Shown here piece by piece: positions 11,335 through 22,713 of a DNA stretch of 64,000 nt. Position 1 is the first letter of the stretch; each line of letters begins with the position of its first letter. The position numbers and the translations under genes were made by a program. Source of the DNA: Aphrocallistes beatrix (Eukaryota > Porifera > Hexactinellida > Sceptrulophora > Aphrocallistidae); contig OY725505.1 in assembly GCA_963281255.1 (NCBI GenBank), positions 3,162,001 through 3,226,000 on the forward strand, in the 5' to 3' direction. The notes beneath the pieces were generated by a model that was not told where the DNA came from, did no database searches, and was given only the letters and a program-made list of their open reading frames with translations.

Positions 11335-12006
11335 ATGGAAGGTGCAGGACCAAAGATGCCCAATCAGAATTCAGACTCGTTTATCCTCATCAGCGATGAA
11401 AACAAAAATGAACACTTTCCCATCCCAGAAAATGCAGGGTCGACATTTTTCTCAAATTTCACACCTTCCAAATTCGTACATATGAGTGGCAGTGTCGGAT
11501 TTTCTGAAATCATGGGTAGAATTTTCAATGTAAAGAATTGGATCACAAAAGCCAGCTCCAAACTGCGTCCCTGGTCCGAATTCTTCCAAATAACTAAAGT
11601 TAACAAACCTAAAAACGTTTCATTCTGGCTTTCCCGTATCTACCGAAACCTGTTCTATTTCCAGAACAACTACATTGTTCTATTTTTAGCACTGCTCGCC
11701 TACTGCCTATTCACCAACCCTCTCCTGTTACTAATCTTAGCCGCGTGGTGTGTCATATGGTGGATTGTCACCTACAAATCTGTCGATGGTGAAATCAAGA
11801 TTATTGGGCACGTTTTAGGTGTGAAAGAAATTGTCGGTATATCCACTTTCGCATCTCTGCCACTTCTCTACTTTGCTGGAGTTGGATCAATGTTTTTTTG
11901 GTTGATCGGGGTTACCATTGTGGTCGTTGGAATTCATGCTTCGTTTATAGATTTTGAAGGAACTTCAGATGACATTCCGATGTCGGAGTTTAGCAACGAA
12001 GTGTGA
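11335..12006 (+). CDS. RABAC1: Prenylated Rab acceptor (PRA1/RABAC1-like) membrane protein
   Basis: A 223-residue PRA1-family protein. These small Golgi/ER membrane proteins bind prenylated Rab GTPases. The diagnostic stretch SKLRPWSEFF is at residues 75-84, followed by FYFQNNYIVLF and a hairpin of hydrophobic segments (about 110-146 and 168-205). The start chosen is the Met at 11335, just after a TTAG that could be a splice acceptor. The open frame runs further upstream only through a (TTCA)n tract at about 11217-11308 that would encode repeated Phe-Ile-His-Ser; I treat that as non-coding. No intron interrupts the rest. The N-terminal 60 residues are not recognisable. Confidence 0.88.
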   Translation: MEGAGPKMPNQNSDSFILISDENKNEHFPIPENAGSTFFSNFTPSKFVHMSGSVGFSEIMGRIFNVKNWITKASSKLRPWSEFFQITKVNKPKNVSFWLSRIYRNLFYFQNNYIVLFLALLAYCLFTNPLLLLILAAWCVIWWIVTYKSVDGEIKIIGHVLGVKEIVGISTFASLPLLYFAGVGSMFFWLIGVTIVVVGIHASFIDFEGTSDDIPMSEFSNEV

Positions 12007-12362
12007 AGAAAGGAATGTACCTTTAGAGCATTGTTATGATTCATTGATTCTGATTTATTGTATTTTACTTGTTTATTTGTGTTTACTTTATCTATATGTC
12101 AGTTAATATAAATCTTCATCTCAAAACTAAATATAGACACTTCTAAATTTGGGTATTTTTATATGTAAATTCCGAACTTTTGAGAGATAAAGTTTAAATT
12201 GAATATCTCCGAACTTTGGTTGGTTAATTTTTTCAAAAAATCCGAATGTTGCGACACCTTTGAGAAAAGGTGTGAACTGAAATACCTTCTATTTACCATA
12301 AACTGTGTCCGCCGGAGGCGCCTTTACTCACACCGATTAATTATAAGGTCGATAACATCTTT

Positions 12363-12494
12363 TTAATGACGTCATGATTCCATGATGAGTCGACATTTGG
12401 TCTGAACTCAGAACTTAATGGAGCCATAGCCAAAAGACTCCCACATGCCAAAAATCAGCTTTCTACGCCCTGCAGTTTCTTCAATCAATTCGTT
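12363..12494. repeat. Dispersed repeat, inverted partner of 456-592
   Basis: AATGACGTCATGATTCCATG ... TGGAGCCATAGCC ... CTCCCACATGCC ... CAATCAATTCG: the reverse of 456-592, just upstream of myosin VI. A weaker relative is near 21005-21050. Confidence 0.75.
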
Positions 12495-12620
12495 ATATAT
12501 ATATTCTATATTCCATCTCCATCATCCGTTACTATAAATATCTTGCCCGCTAAAACTTCATAACTAATCCCCGCCAAATATTCCAGCAATTCTATTGGTC
12601 AGCTCCCGAATCAGGCGTAG

Positions 12621-14347
12621 ATGGAATCTAAACTCGTGTGGGTGCCACACCAAGAAGATGGCTTCCAACTTGGACACATTATTGACTTAGGAGCCGACAC
12701 TTTTACTGTGCAGCCACTCGCCAAAGGCGCGAAACCGGTACAAGCCGTGATTGACCGGGTTTTTCCGGCTGAAGAGAAGCCGAGTGACGTGGAAGATAAC
12801 TGCTCACTCCTCTACCTCAACGAAGCGACCCTACTCAACAACCTCAAGATGCGATTCAAGAAAAAGGTGAGCACTGATTGGTTAATGTTATCCAATCAGA
12901 TTGTGAAGGAATCGAAATGGATGTGATATTATTCTGGCAATTAAATCTGTTTTTTTGCATAATTATTCATATTGTGACTCCATCCTTGGTGCAAAATAAT
13001 GACATTTCAGGTTTATTGCCAAGATTATGATACATCCATATGCAGGATTCCATCGTTTATTCAATCAACCGTTTACCTGTTCTATACACCCTAGCACATC
13101 TACACATACGTGGCTAACATCCTTCTCTCCGTGAATCCGTATGAGCTGTACAAGCAGCTCTACTCCACGGACACAATGCGGGAGTACCAGGGAATGTCCC
13201 TAGGTCTCAAACCTCCTCACGTGTTCGCCATAGCCGACAAAGCCTACAGAGAAATGAAGGCCTACAAGTCTTCTCAGGCAGTGATTGTCAGCGGCGAATC
13301 AGGAGCTGGGAAGACAGAAGCCACTAAATATATCCTCAGGTCTCTTAAAATAGAATTATCACTTATAGAGTTATAGTATCCTGTAAAAAGGTTGGACCTT
13401 TATATACGCATTCTATCGTTTAACCATCTATTCAACTTCACCTGTACATTCAACCGTTTATCTATTCTACCGTTTACTTGTATGTCCAACTATGTAACCT
13501 TCTATTCTACCGTTCACTTGTACGTTCGACCGTTTAACCATCTATTCTACCGTTCACTTGTATGTCCAACCGTTTATCTATCTATTCTACCGTTCACCTG
13601 TACGTTCAACCGTTTAACCATCTATTCTACCGTTAGATACCTGACAGAGCTATACGGGGGCAGTAGCGAGCACATCGAAGAGAGAATCGTGGAAGCTAAT
13701 CCTTTGCTGGAGAGTTTCGGGAATGCTAAAACTATGAGGAACAACAACTCTAGCAGATTCGGTAAGTTCGTAGAAATCCACTTCAACGACAAGTGTCACA
13801 TCGTGGGAGGTCACATTTCGCACTACCTCTTGGAGAAGTCCCGCGTTGTGTCGCAGTGGAACGAGGAGAGGAACTACCACGTGTTCTACAGGTGACAAAA
13901 TATACATATAACGATTAACACCTTCCTTAACAGTTCTGATTCGCTTATTAGCAACTCAGGTTTTGTTCATAAAAAGTTTGCTAATAAGCGAACTCCACTG
14001 TATACCAATTAGCTCCTTTCTTAACACTTCTATAAATAGATTCTAAATATAGATTACTGGTTGGTGCACCAGCTGCTCTGAAGAAGTCTCTGTGTCTGGA
14101 GAAAGTTCCGAAGAACTTCACCTACCTCAACCCTGTGTCGATGAAGTCAGCTGGTATCGACGACTCAGCTGACTTCAAGAATCTCGTTCAGTCTATGAAG
14201 AACGTGAGCTACATTCCTGAGTCTCTGTGCATAGCAACCCTAGTTGTATCCTTGCTTGTTTTTGTTTACTAGCTCCATTTACCATTGTTTGTTGTTGTTT
14301 ACTAGCTCCATTTACCATTGTTTGTTGTTGTTTACTAGCTCCATTTA

Positions 14348-14383
<36 letters not shown>

Positions 14384-17300
14384 CTAGCTCCATTTACCAT
14401 TGTTTGTTGTTTACAGATAGGACTGACAGAGAGGGAGCAAGAGGACATCTTCCGTTTGGTGTCGGCTGTCCTGTGGATGGGTAACATCACATTCGAAGAG
14501 GACACAATCGGTAAACAAACTGGTTCCAAAGTGGACAAGAAGGGACAAGAGGCTTTGGCAATCACTTCTAGACTGCTACAATTGTCACCTGACGATTTAC
14601 AGACTTCTCTCACCAGTCGAGTTATGACGACCACACGAGGGGGTGCCATGGGGACCATCTACCAGGTTGTACCTTAGCGGACACTTTTTCACACCTCGAA
14701 TTTCCGTTTTATCTACAAATATTTGTTCATCTTATATCATTACAAATAAAGTGAAATTTATAGGAATTTGCCGAATTCAAATACTTTTGCTTAAAACTAC
14801 ATTCTTGTATCCCATTCCAGTTGCTAGGCAGTGTTTCATTGGAATGTGTCCTAGGTCCCTTTGAAGAAGGAACAAGCAACTTATGCAAGAGACGCACTGG
14901 CTAAAACCCTGTACTCTCGTTTGTTTGATCGTTTAGTTAAACGTGTGAACACCTGTTTCCCGTTTAAAACGAGTTCGTACTATATCGGTGTTCTGGACAT
15001 TGCTGGGTTCGAATATTTCCAGGTCAACTCTTTCGAGCAGTTCTGCATCAACTACTGTAATGAGAAACTCCAGCAGGTATGTGTGGCTATATTTAGGAAA
15101 TTGTTATAATTATAGTAACATTCAAATTATATTTATAATCCAAGAATCTTTTTGCTTATTTTATCCTCAATTTGCTTAAATACAGTCGACTCCGCTTAAT
15201 CGGGCCACTTTTGGCAGGACCGGAATAGTTCTCACACATAGAAGCTAATACAAAATATTTTCGGTTAATAGGGTTCTCCGCTTAATCGGGGCAAAATGTC
15301 CTCTGACCGATGTGACCCTATTAAGCGGAGTCGACTGTGTAGAAATCTGATTGATTTGATTGGTTATCTAATTCTCTCATTCTTAGTTCTTCAACCGGCG
15401 TATCCTGAAAGATGAACAGGAGCTCTACCATAGAGAAATGTTGTCTGTGACAGACGTTGAGTTCACAGACAATCAAGACTGCATTGACCTGATAGAAGCC
15501 GCTCCTACAGGAATAATTAACCTCCTGGACGAACAGTGTAAACTCCCTCAGGCGTCAGATGTCAACTTCACTGAGAGAGTTCATATGGAGCATGGCAAGC
15601 ACTTTAGACTGCTAGTGCCGAGGAAATCTAAACTCATCGCGCATAGGTATATGAACTGATTGGACCAGGGATGTGAAGGTTCAATTGGAACTACAGTCAG
15701 GGTCGCTTAATATGAACATTCATTTATTATGAACTAACTTCCTGGTCCCAATTTCATTTTTTAGATAGGATTTCAATGGAATTAAGTTCGCTTAATGTGA
15801 AGTATCTCTATTATGAACAGATTTTTTGGTCCCCTGGTGCTTCACAATAAGCGACCCTGAATGTACAAATAACAGGACTGTTCTGAATTAGTCTTGTAGC
15901 TGATTCTATTTATAGTAAAGAATTCCCCGCCCAAAATGTCTTATAAATAAACTGGCAAGGGTCCTAGTCTAATTTGGGAATTTATCATGAACCATTTCAA
16001 CTTTTTAGAAATATTTTACTTGAAAATAAATTCTCTATAAAAGACTTCTCCTATACACTAAGTATTTAGACATAAACACATCTCTATATTCACATTTTCA
16101 CACCTCCACCACTTAGGAACCTAAGAGACGAGGAGGGGTTCATTGTGCGCCACTTTGCAGGCGCGGTTTGCTACTCCACCAAAGGGTTCCTCGACAAGAA
16201 CAACGACGCCCTCCACGATTCCCTGGAACAACTGATGATGGAGAGCAAAGATCCAATGGTACAGGACCTTGTGGTGGAGAACATTGACCCCAAGAAGATA
16301 ACTGGGAAATTGATGTTCATCTCGATCGGAGGAAACTTCCGCAAGCAACTGGGGATGTTGATGGAAAAGCTGTACAGCACTGGCAGCTCTTTCATCCGGT
16401 GTATTAAGCCTAACAGCCACATGAGACCCGGTGAGTTGATTGGACAGCAGGAATTAGGTACAGTGGAACCTCCATAATCCGACATAATTTGAAATTGTCG
16501 GATTATACAGGTCGAATTTGCATTACTGGAAAATCATTAAATTGTCGGATTCCGGAATAGCGAGGTGTCGGATTATAGAGGTTGTTTTCTATAGAAAAAC
16601 GATCCGTGAACAGAAATAATGTCGGTTTAGAGAAATGTCGGATTACAGAGGTGTCGGATTACGGAGGTTCCACTGTATTACATGTTTTATGGGCAGTGGT
16701 GTCCTAAGAGGGAATTTTCTGAAACTGGGTGTCCATTTCGAATCTGGAATCCGATTAGCTGTATCCCATACCGTTTAGAAGTATCCCCCTTCATGAATCG
16801 ACCCATTTAGTACAATTTGTATGTAAAATAATGGAATTTTCAAATACTTTTGTCCCCTTGGTGTATATTGTACAAAATGAAAATAAGAGGCAGTGGGTAT
16901 CCAGACACCCAGGACACCCACGGTGGTGCCAGCCCTGTATTAACACCTTTACAAGAATACTCTTAAAACTGAAAAGAATAAACGGGGTGGGGGGTTGGAA
17001 TAAGCGCGTACTTTCACACCTTACTTTAAATGGATAATGAAACCGGAAGAGAGTTACTAATTTTAGTAATAAAATTCTATATTCAGTAGCTTTAAGTATA
17101 TTTGGGTATTTGGATGATCGAAAAATTCCATGATACTTTAAATAGAACAGGTGTGAAGTGGCATGGTGAGAAGAATAAAGAATATTGTTTGTTTTGTACT
17201 TTCTGTACTCTTGGGGTCCCAATAAACGGGGGGGAATCCAAGCGGGGTCCGTTTATTCAGACCCTAGATCAGCTGTTTTCAACCTTTTTTGGCTGTGGAC

Positions 17301-20300
17301 CCCCTTAAAAAGTTTCCTATATTCTGTGGACTCCCTCCTATTAACCGTAATACAAAATTTAGAATCCCCTGATATCTTCTGTGGATCCCTAAGGGTCCAT
17401 GGACCCAGGTTGGGACCCACTGTCCTAGAGTATCAACACTTACTTTCACACCTTATAGGCGAGTTCCAAGGCAGTTCCATTCTCTCGCAATTGCAATGCG
17501 CCGGAATGGTATCCGTGCTGGAGCTGATGCAGGGAGGATATCCGTCCAGAGCTAACTTCTCTGACCTCTACAACATGTACAAGGGCCTACTCCCAGTCAA
17601 ACTGCAGAGACTGCAGCCTAGGCTGTTCTGCGAGGCGCTCTTCAGGGCTCTTGGAATGCTACCAACGGACTACGCGTTTGGAATGTCTAAGGTTAATTAG
17701 TATTACACCCCGGGTGGCTTGGGTTTTTTTCTATTTATAGTAAATACACCGGGTTTTATGGCTTCCCGCCCAAAATGGCTTAAACCCGAAATGACGCGAC
17801 ACATTCCAGGGGCAACGGAGGATTTTAATTAATAAGGGGCCATGCCCCCCTCTCTCGTTAATTGGGAACTCCGCTTAATCGGGACAAAATATCAGGGCCC
17901 AAAGTGTCCCGATTAAGTGCATCTCCTATATCAGTTATTCAGCTAGACGTTTAACCGTTTAAAAATTCATTTAAGTTATATATTAGACATATATCTCATA
18001 CTATGCTGTTCAGCTAGACGTTTAACCGTTTAGAAATCCATTTAACTTATCTATTATACATACATCTCATACTATGCTGTTCAGCTAGACGTTTAACCGT
18101 TTAGGTGTTCTTCAAACCTGGCAAGTTCGCCCTGTTCGATCAGATAATGCACTCAGATCCTGAAAACCTGAAAAAGCTGATTGCTAAGGTGGAGCATTGG
18201 TTGATACGCAAGCGATGGAAGAAACTCATATTCGGCGCCATTTCTGTTCTAAAATTAGCAAAGAAGATTAAACTTAGAAATGAGAATGCAGTTCTTATAC
18301 AAAAATGTGTGAGGATGTTTATTGCTGTCAGGAAGCACAGGCCAAGGTGTGAAATGTTGTGTTTGAATATATCCTGAGAGATGAGGTTTATTTGTATTTA
18401 CAAATTAGCCGTTGTTTATCATTCTTGTTTAGTTTGATTCTTAACAATTGTTTGTTTATTTTTGTTTACTTATTGTTGTTGTTTAGGTACCTCGGCATAC
18501 GTAACATCACCATGCTACGGACCCAGATAGAACAGATGTCAGCGATGGTGAATACTCTGAAAGAAGATAAGGGAAAACTGAGCGCAGACATTACAGGCAT
18601 TCAAAAGGCCATTGAAATCTCTATCCAGGAAATAAAGGATAATCCTAATATAGGGAGAGCGCATATTGAGACGAAGTGAGTGATAGACGAACAGATAGAC
18701 AACAAACAAACAAACAAACAAACAAACAAACAAACAAACAAACAAACAAACAAACAAACAAACAAACAAACAAACAAACAAACAAACAAACAAACAAACA
18801 AACAAACAAACAAACAAACAAACAAACAAACAAACAAACAAACAAACAAACAAACAAACGAACAAACAAACAAACAAACAAACAAACAAACAAACGAACA
18901 AACAAACAAACGAACAAACAAACAAACAAACAAACAAACGAACAAACAAACGAACAAACAAACGAACAAACAAACAAACAAACGAACAAACAAACAAACA
19001 AACAAACAAACGAACAAACAAACAAACAAACAAACAAACGAACAAACAAACAAACAAACAAACGAACAAACAAACAAGCAAACAAGCGAACGAACAAACG
19101 AACAAACAAACATAAATAGCTAGCTAATTAATAGACTGATCTACAGTAGAATATCGTTAATACGAACAGATATTCAAGCCCTTATGGAGGAGAATACATG
19201 TGAAAAACTCCGGTTAATGCGAAAAATTTCGACTTTCGACCGTTCGTATTAACGAGTGGTAATTACTGTATATAAGAAGTGCAAATAAACGTAATTGTCC
19301 GGTAAAAGTGTGAATAGAGAAACGATTCTAATTATAGATACAAAGAGCTTCAAGCAACAGCTGAGACAAAGCTCCAGGATTTGTTACAGAGAGAAGTGGA
19401 GCAGAAAGAGAAAGAGGAAGCTGAGAGGTTGAGGAAGATCAAAGAGGACATGGATAGGGAACGACAGAGACGTGAAGAGGAGGAAGCTAGGAGAGCGGCA
19501 GAGGAAGAGGAGAGAGAGCGACAGAGGAGAGAGGAAGAGGAAGAGAGACGTATGAGACAGGAGCTAGAGGATCTGAGGAGAAGCGAGGAAGAGGAAAGGA
19601 GGAAGATGGAGGTTTGTGCCATTAACCCTCACCATCTTCCCACCCATAATCCTCGAACCCCAAAATTTGATTGGTTGAAAAAACTCGTTGAAAAAACTTG
19701 TAGATGAATACCGTCGACCATATTCGTAACTAAGGACATAGTGATCGCCTGAACTGTTCAGCCTATAATACAAAATTTGGCGCACACGCTACTAAGCAAT
19801 ACTAACAAAATGCCCGCCCAGCGATCAAAAGCCTATATTTAAACAGTGTGAATACCATGTGTCTCAAATAGTAGCAGTCGCAATTATTAATTCTTAGCTT
19901 TTACCACCTGGTGGGAAATGGTATGGTGGAAATAGTTCACATGAAGCCACCATTAATCCTAATGATAAAAAGTCGAACTATTTCCGTATTACCGTGGGAA
20001 ATTAATACTTCAGTTACATACATGCCATCTTGAGCCATGATAAAAACGGGAAAATTAGCTCAATATAAGAGTGGGAAAAACGGGACAATTGTCATGTTTG
20101 CGTATAAGAGACTTCTCAATGAGGGTAAACCACACGAGGGATTTGATAGAAGGTAAGAGGGAGAAATTGCTGTAAAACTTTATTCTAAGGACAGCAAATA
20201 ATTTTACAAAGAGGTGATTGGGGAACAGTGCATAACCTAACACCCGTTGGGAAAAGAAAAAAATTACCAAATTGTCGAACTATACAGTACAATTTCGACT

Positions 20301-21166
20301 GCCTAACAACAGTTATGGTAGAAAGCAATGTCAGATTACACAGGTGTGGGTTATGGAGGTTCTACTGTGTCTACGAATAGGAATCGATGCAGGCAGAATT
20401 AGCAAAACTGAGCTTACTGGAGGCAGAGGAAGAGGCGGTGAAGAGACAGCAAGAGGAGCAGGAAAGGATGGACTACGAACTGGCCTGTCGAATCGCTGAA
20501 GTGGAGGCGTCTGGTGCCACTGGTGGTGACATTATCGAGACACAAAGTGTCGCGATGGAGTCTCGCCTTGCTCGGAAAACTCTGAAAAGAGGCGCGAACA
20601 TCAAAACGCGTCAGCAGGAAACGTCTGCGAAGAAATACGACATGAGTAAGATGAAATATGCGGATTTAAGAGATATGATCAACACCAGCTGTGAGATTGA
20701 ACTGTTGAACGCATGCAGGGAGGAATTCCATAGGTCAGTTTAGATCTAAGTTTATCAATTAATTACTCAAAATTTGAAACTAAAATGGTAAAAATTATTT
20801 GATGTTTCGCTTAGGGACTGAGCAATGTTAGAGGTATATAACTTGAGCAACCTTTTAACCACTTTTGGGCATAGAATCTGCACTAATGTTTGAGATTTTG
20901 AATAATTCAAAAAGTTTTTGACTATAACTCAGCCATTTTAGGTGATAGAAGGCTGAAATTTTAATAGATTGTGTATATTAAAATATCTCAAATATGATAC
21001 AACTCTCATCGAAAAATGATGACTCATCATTCTGTTATGACGTCATCATTTCGCATCAAAAATTTAATAATTGATGATTTTTCGAGTGAAACTGATTAAC
21101 AGTAAGACAGACGTATTTAGAGATGTTATCTCCCTTATAATTAATCAATGTAAGTGAAGCGCACTT

Positions 21167-21205
<39 letters not shown>

Positions 21206-22138
21206 CTATACATGTAGACGTCTCCGTGTTTACAACGCTTGGAAGATGAAGAACAAGCGGAGCCACAGACCAGGTGGCACAGGCAATGATGAGCCACAAC
21301 GGGCGCCAGAAGACATAATGCAGATAGCAGAAAGTGTCGCTAAGTCCGGTGCGCCACCTCCCATCCCCCAGAGGACCGTCTCTATCATAGAGGACCAGAA
21401 ACAGAGATACTTCAAAATCCCGTTCATTCGACCTTCTGATCAAGGTACGTTGAATCTGCATTCTTGGGAGCCATAGAAGTATCCATGCTAGCTGATATTT
21501 TATTATTGTTGAGTTTCTATTAATAGAATTGCGTACTAAACGCATTTGTAGCTATTAATATCTCTCATTTGTGGCTATTAATAAATCTCATTTTTTGCTA
21601 TTAATAAATCTCATTTTTTGCTATTAATAAATATCATTTTTTGCTATTAATAACTCATTTGCAGTTATTATAACCCTGGATGGCTTGGTTTTTTTCTATT
21701 TATAGCAAATACCCCGAATTTTTATGGCTTCCCCGCCCAAAATGGCTTAAACCGGAAATAATGCGACACATTCCAGGGGCAACGGAGGGATTTATTAATA
21801 ACTCATTTGTAGCTATTAATATCTCTCATTTGTAGCTATTAATATCTCTCATTTGATTAGGCAAGAGAGGCTATCGCAAGAAAGGTTGGTGGTTGGCGCA
21901 CTTTGATGGACAATGGATTGCGCGCCAAATGGAGCTACACCCTGAAAAGCCTCCAGTCCTATTGGTCGCTGGGATAGATGACCTCGAAATGTGCGAACTG
22001 AGTTTGGACGAAACTCGTCTCGGGCAAAAACCCGGTGCGGAGGTTTTAGAAAAAGATTTCGAAAATATTTGGGTGAAACACGGCGGAAAAACTTACATTC
22101 GTCCAACACAGCGAGCCAAAGCTTCTACAAAAAAATAG
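12621..22138 (+). CDS. MYO6: Myosin VI heavy chain
   Basis: Unconventional, minus-end-directed actin motor used in endocytosis and cell polarity. Exons: 12621-12866, 13095-13339, 13637-13891, 14053-14203, 14417-14665, 14855-15076, 15387-15646, 16117-16430, 17459-17691, 18105-18346, 18487-18675, 19338-19611, 20381-20733, 21218-21444, 21861-22138; total 1245 residues (human about 1285). Seen: P-loop [13 protein letters not shown], switch [11 protein letters not shown], switch [10 protein letters not shown], the conserved Thr at the TEDS position 16 residues before DALAK, the converter and reverse-gear insert plus IQ region (exon 10), an ER/K single-helix stretch (exon 12), and the cargo-binding domain with the RRL motif at the exon 13/14 junction and [15 protein letters not shown] (WWY in vertebrates). 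The 26-residue insert-1 of animal myosin VI is absent within a continuous exon. Introns are rich in transposon copies and minisatellites. Confidence 0.97.
13395..13636 (+). repeat. Minisatellite filling myosin VI intron 2
   Basis: Variants of CTATTCTACCGTT(C/T)ACTTGTA and CAACCGTTTAACCAT repeat through nearly the whole intron. The last copy, TATTCTACCGTTAG, is the acceptor itself. Confidence 0.8.
13931..14000. mobile_element. Miniature family D copy in myosin VI intron 3
   Basis: 70 bp: left end TTCGCTTATTAGCAACTC, right end GCTAATAAGCGAACTCCACTG followed by TA; the interior is lost. Confidence 0.78.
14258..14416 (+). repeat. Minisatellite in myosin VI intron 4
   Basis: Unit TTTACTAGCTCCATTTACCA + TTGTTTGTTGTTG, about four copies, one expanded by a TTG run (14350-14382). 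The final TTGTTTACAG is the acceptor. Confidence 0.8.
15183..15337. mobile_element. Pogo-like MITE family A in myosin VI intron 6
   Basis: Complete 155-bp copy CAGTCGACTCCGCTTAATCG to AAGCGGAGTCGACTG, preceded by TA and followed by TG (decayed TA). Confidence 0.9.
15694..15863. mobile_element. Pogo-like MITE family B in myosin VI intron 7
   Basis: CAGTCAGGGTCGCTTAATAT to GCGACCCTGAATG, TA-flanked. Repeated internal word CTTATTATGAAC. Confidence 0.88.
16461..16675. mobile_element. Tigger-like MITE family C in myosin VI intron 8
   Basis: CAGTGGAACCTCCATAATCC to ACGGAGGTTCCACTG with TA flanks, very close to vertebrate Tigger ends. The word ATGTCGGATTA occurs many times in both orientations. 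Confidence 0.9.
16742..16860. repeat. Dispersed repeat (copy 1; copy 2 at 62881-63001)
   Basis: TAGCTGTATCCCATACCGTT ... CCCATTTAGTACAATT ... CAAATACTTTTGTCCCCTTG. Also at 62881-63001. The GACAAAAGTATTTGAA end recalls Tc1-like termini; a similar end is at about 62104. Confidence 0.7.
17270..17422. mobile_element. Non-autonomous hAT (Charlie-like) element in myosin VI intron 8
   Basis: Starts CAGCTGTTTTCAACC and ends GGTTGGGACCCACTG, the same family as 9685-9795 in the other orientation. The flanks CCCTAGAT and TCCTAGAG match at six of eight positions, a decayed 8-bp duplication. Confidence 0.8.
17706..17820. repeat. Family H repeat in myosin VI intron 9
   Basis: ACCCCGGGTGGCTTGGG, then CTATTTATAGTAAATACACC and GGCTTAAACCCGAAATGACG. 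Confidence 0.75.
17862..17930. mobile_element. Pogo-like MITE family A2, right-half fragment
   Basis: AACTCCGCTTAATCGGGACA and GTGTCCCGATTAAG, the right part of the family seen at 37834-37983. In myosin VI intron 9. Confidence 0.7.
17936..18104 (+). repeat. 71-bp tandem repeat ending at a myosin VI acceptor
   Basis: Two full copies starting CAGCTAGACGTTTAACCGTT and a third cut to TTTAACCGTTTAG, which is the exon 10 acceptor. Confidence 0.85.
18702..19112. repeat. Long (CAAA)n tract with CGAA variants, myosin VI intron 11
   Basis: About 410 bp. The first 150 bp are pure; beyond about 18855, CAAACGAA variants appear at irregular spacing. Open in several frames on both strands with low-complexity products, not a gene. 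Confidence 0.95.
19144..19268. mobile_element. Pogo-like MITE, CGTTAATACGAAC family
   Basis: CAGTAGAATATCGTTAATAC to CGAGTGGTAATTACTG, TA on both sides, with TTCGTATTAACG near the right end. It follows the longest CAAA tract in myosin VI intron 11. Confidence 0.78.
19920..19993. mobile_element. Mutator-like MITE (family G), short copy
   Basis: 74 bp, GGTATGGTGGAAATAG to CCGTATTACC, with a perfect 9-bp duplication GTGGGAAAT at 19911-19919 and 19994-20002. In myosin VI intron 12. Confidence 0.88.
20270..20370. mobile_element. Decayed family C fragment next to a myosin VI acceptor
   Basis: Ends GGAGGTTCTACTGTG about 10 bp before the acceptor AG of exon 13 (20381), so the transposon supplies most of the region where a pyrimidine tract is expected. 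Confidence 0.65.
21168..21203. repeat. (TAA)n microsatellite, myosin VI intron 13
   Basis: About 12 units, just before the acceptor at 21216-21217. Confidence 0.93.
21535..21860 (+). repeat. 24-bp minisatellite in myosin VI intron 14
   Basis: Repeats of ATTTGTAGCTATTAATATCT-like units, interrupted by a family H repeat. The last copy, CTCTCATTTGATTAG, forms the acceptor. Confidence 0.8.
21673..21787. repeat. Family H repeat inserted in a minisatellite, myosin VI intron 14
   Basis: ACCCTGGATGGCTTGG to CCAGGGGCAACGGAG. The 24-bp TATTAATA minisatellite continues on both sides, so the repeat landed inside it (TTATTA on both flanks). Confidence 0.75.
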
Positions 22139-22713
22139 TTTGTTTTATTTTTGCCTATTTTTGTTTAGAAAATATATAGATTTATTAGCATCTTCGAAAT
22201 AGTGTCATTTCGTGCTATTTTAAGTGCTTTATGAACACCTCAATATTGTGATTATTTATATAAAGTGTTCTTTATAAACAAATTTATTATTTGTAGGGAA
22301 TAGCAAGTTGAGTTATTAATTAAATTGAATTTTTTAATATTAATTGCGTGTGGAATGTAGCTTATTTTCTCTATTTGTAGCCAAAAGATTCTAATAATAG
22401 AACGTTTTAGTTAAATATAGAATTCCAAACAATTTCAGGAATGTTTATTTGTTGTTTAATCGGGCAAGTGGCACAAAATGTGTCCTCATTAGTGGAGTCA
22501 CTCTCTATTTCTTTCATTCAAAAAGCTTTAATTACGAATTGTTTGGTTCTATTCTCCTTCATTGTTCAATAATTGAATCTGATTGGCTATTATTGCACCA
22601 TGTCAAGATGTGAACTAATTCTCACATGATTATAAAGCAACCATATTTCCATTAGCTCAACTCGAATTATTACCCTATATATCTACATATTTTACAATAT
22701 AATCGTAGTTAGG

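Noticed and set aside
18539..19123. Long open frames of NKQT or FVCL repeats on both strands
   Set aside because: They are translations of the CAAA/TTTG microsatellite, open in several frames at once, inside a myosin VI intron.
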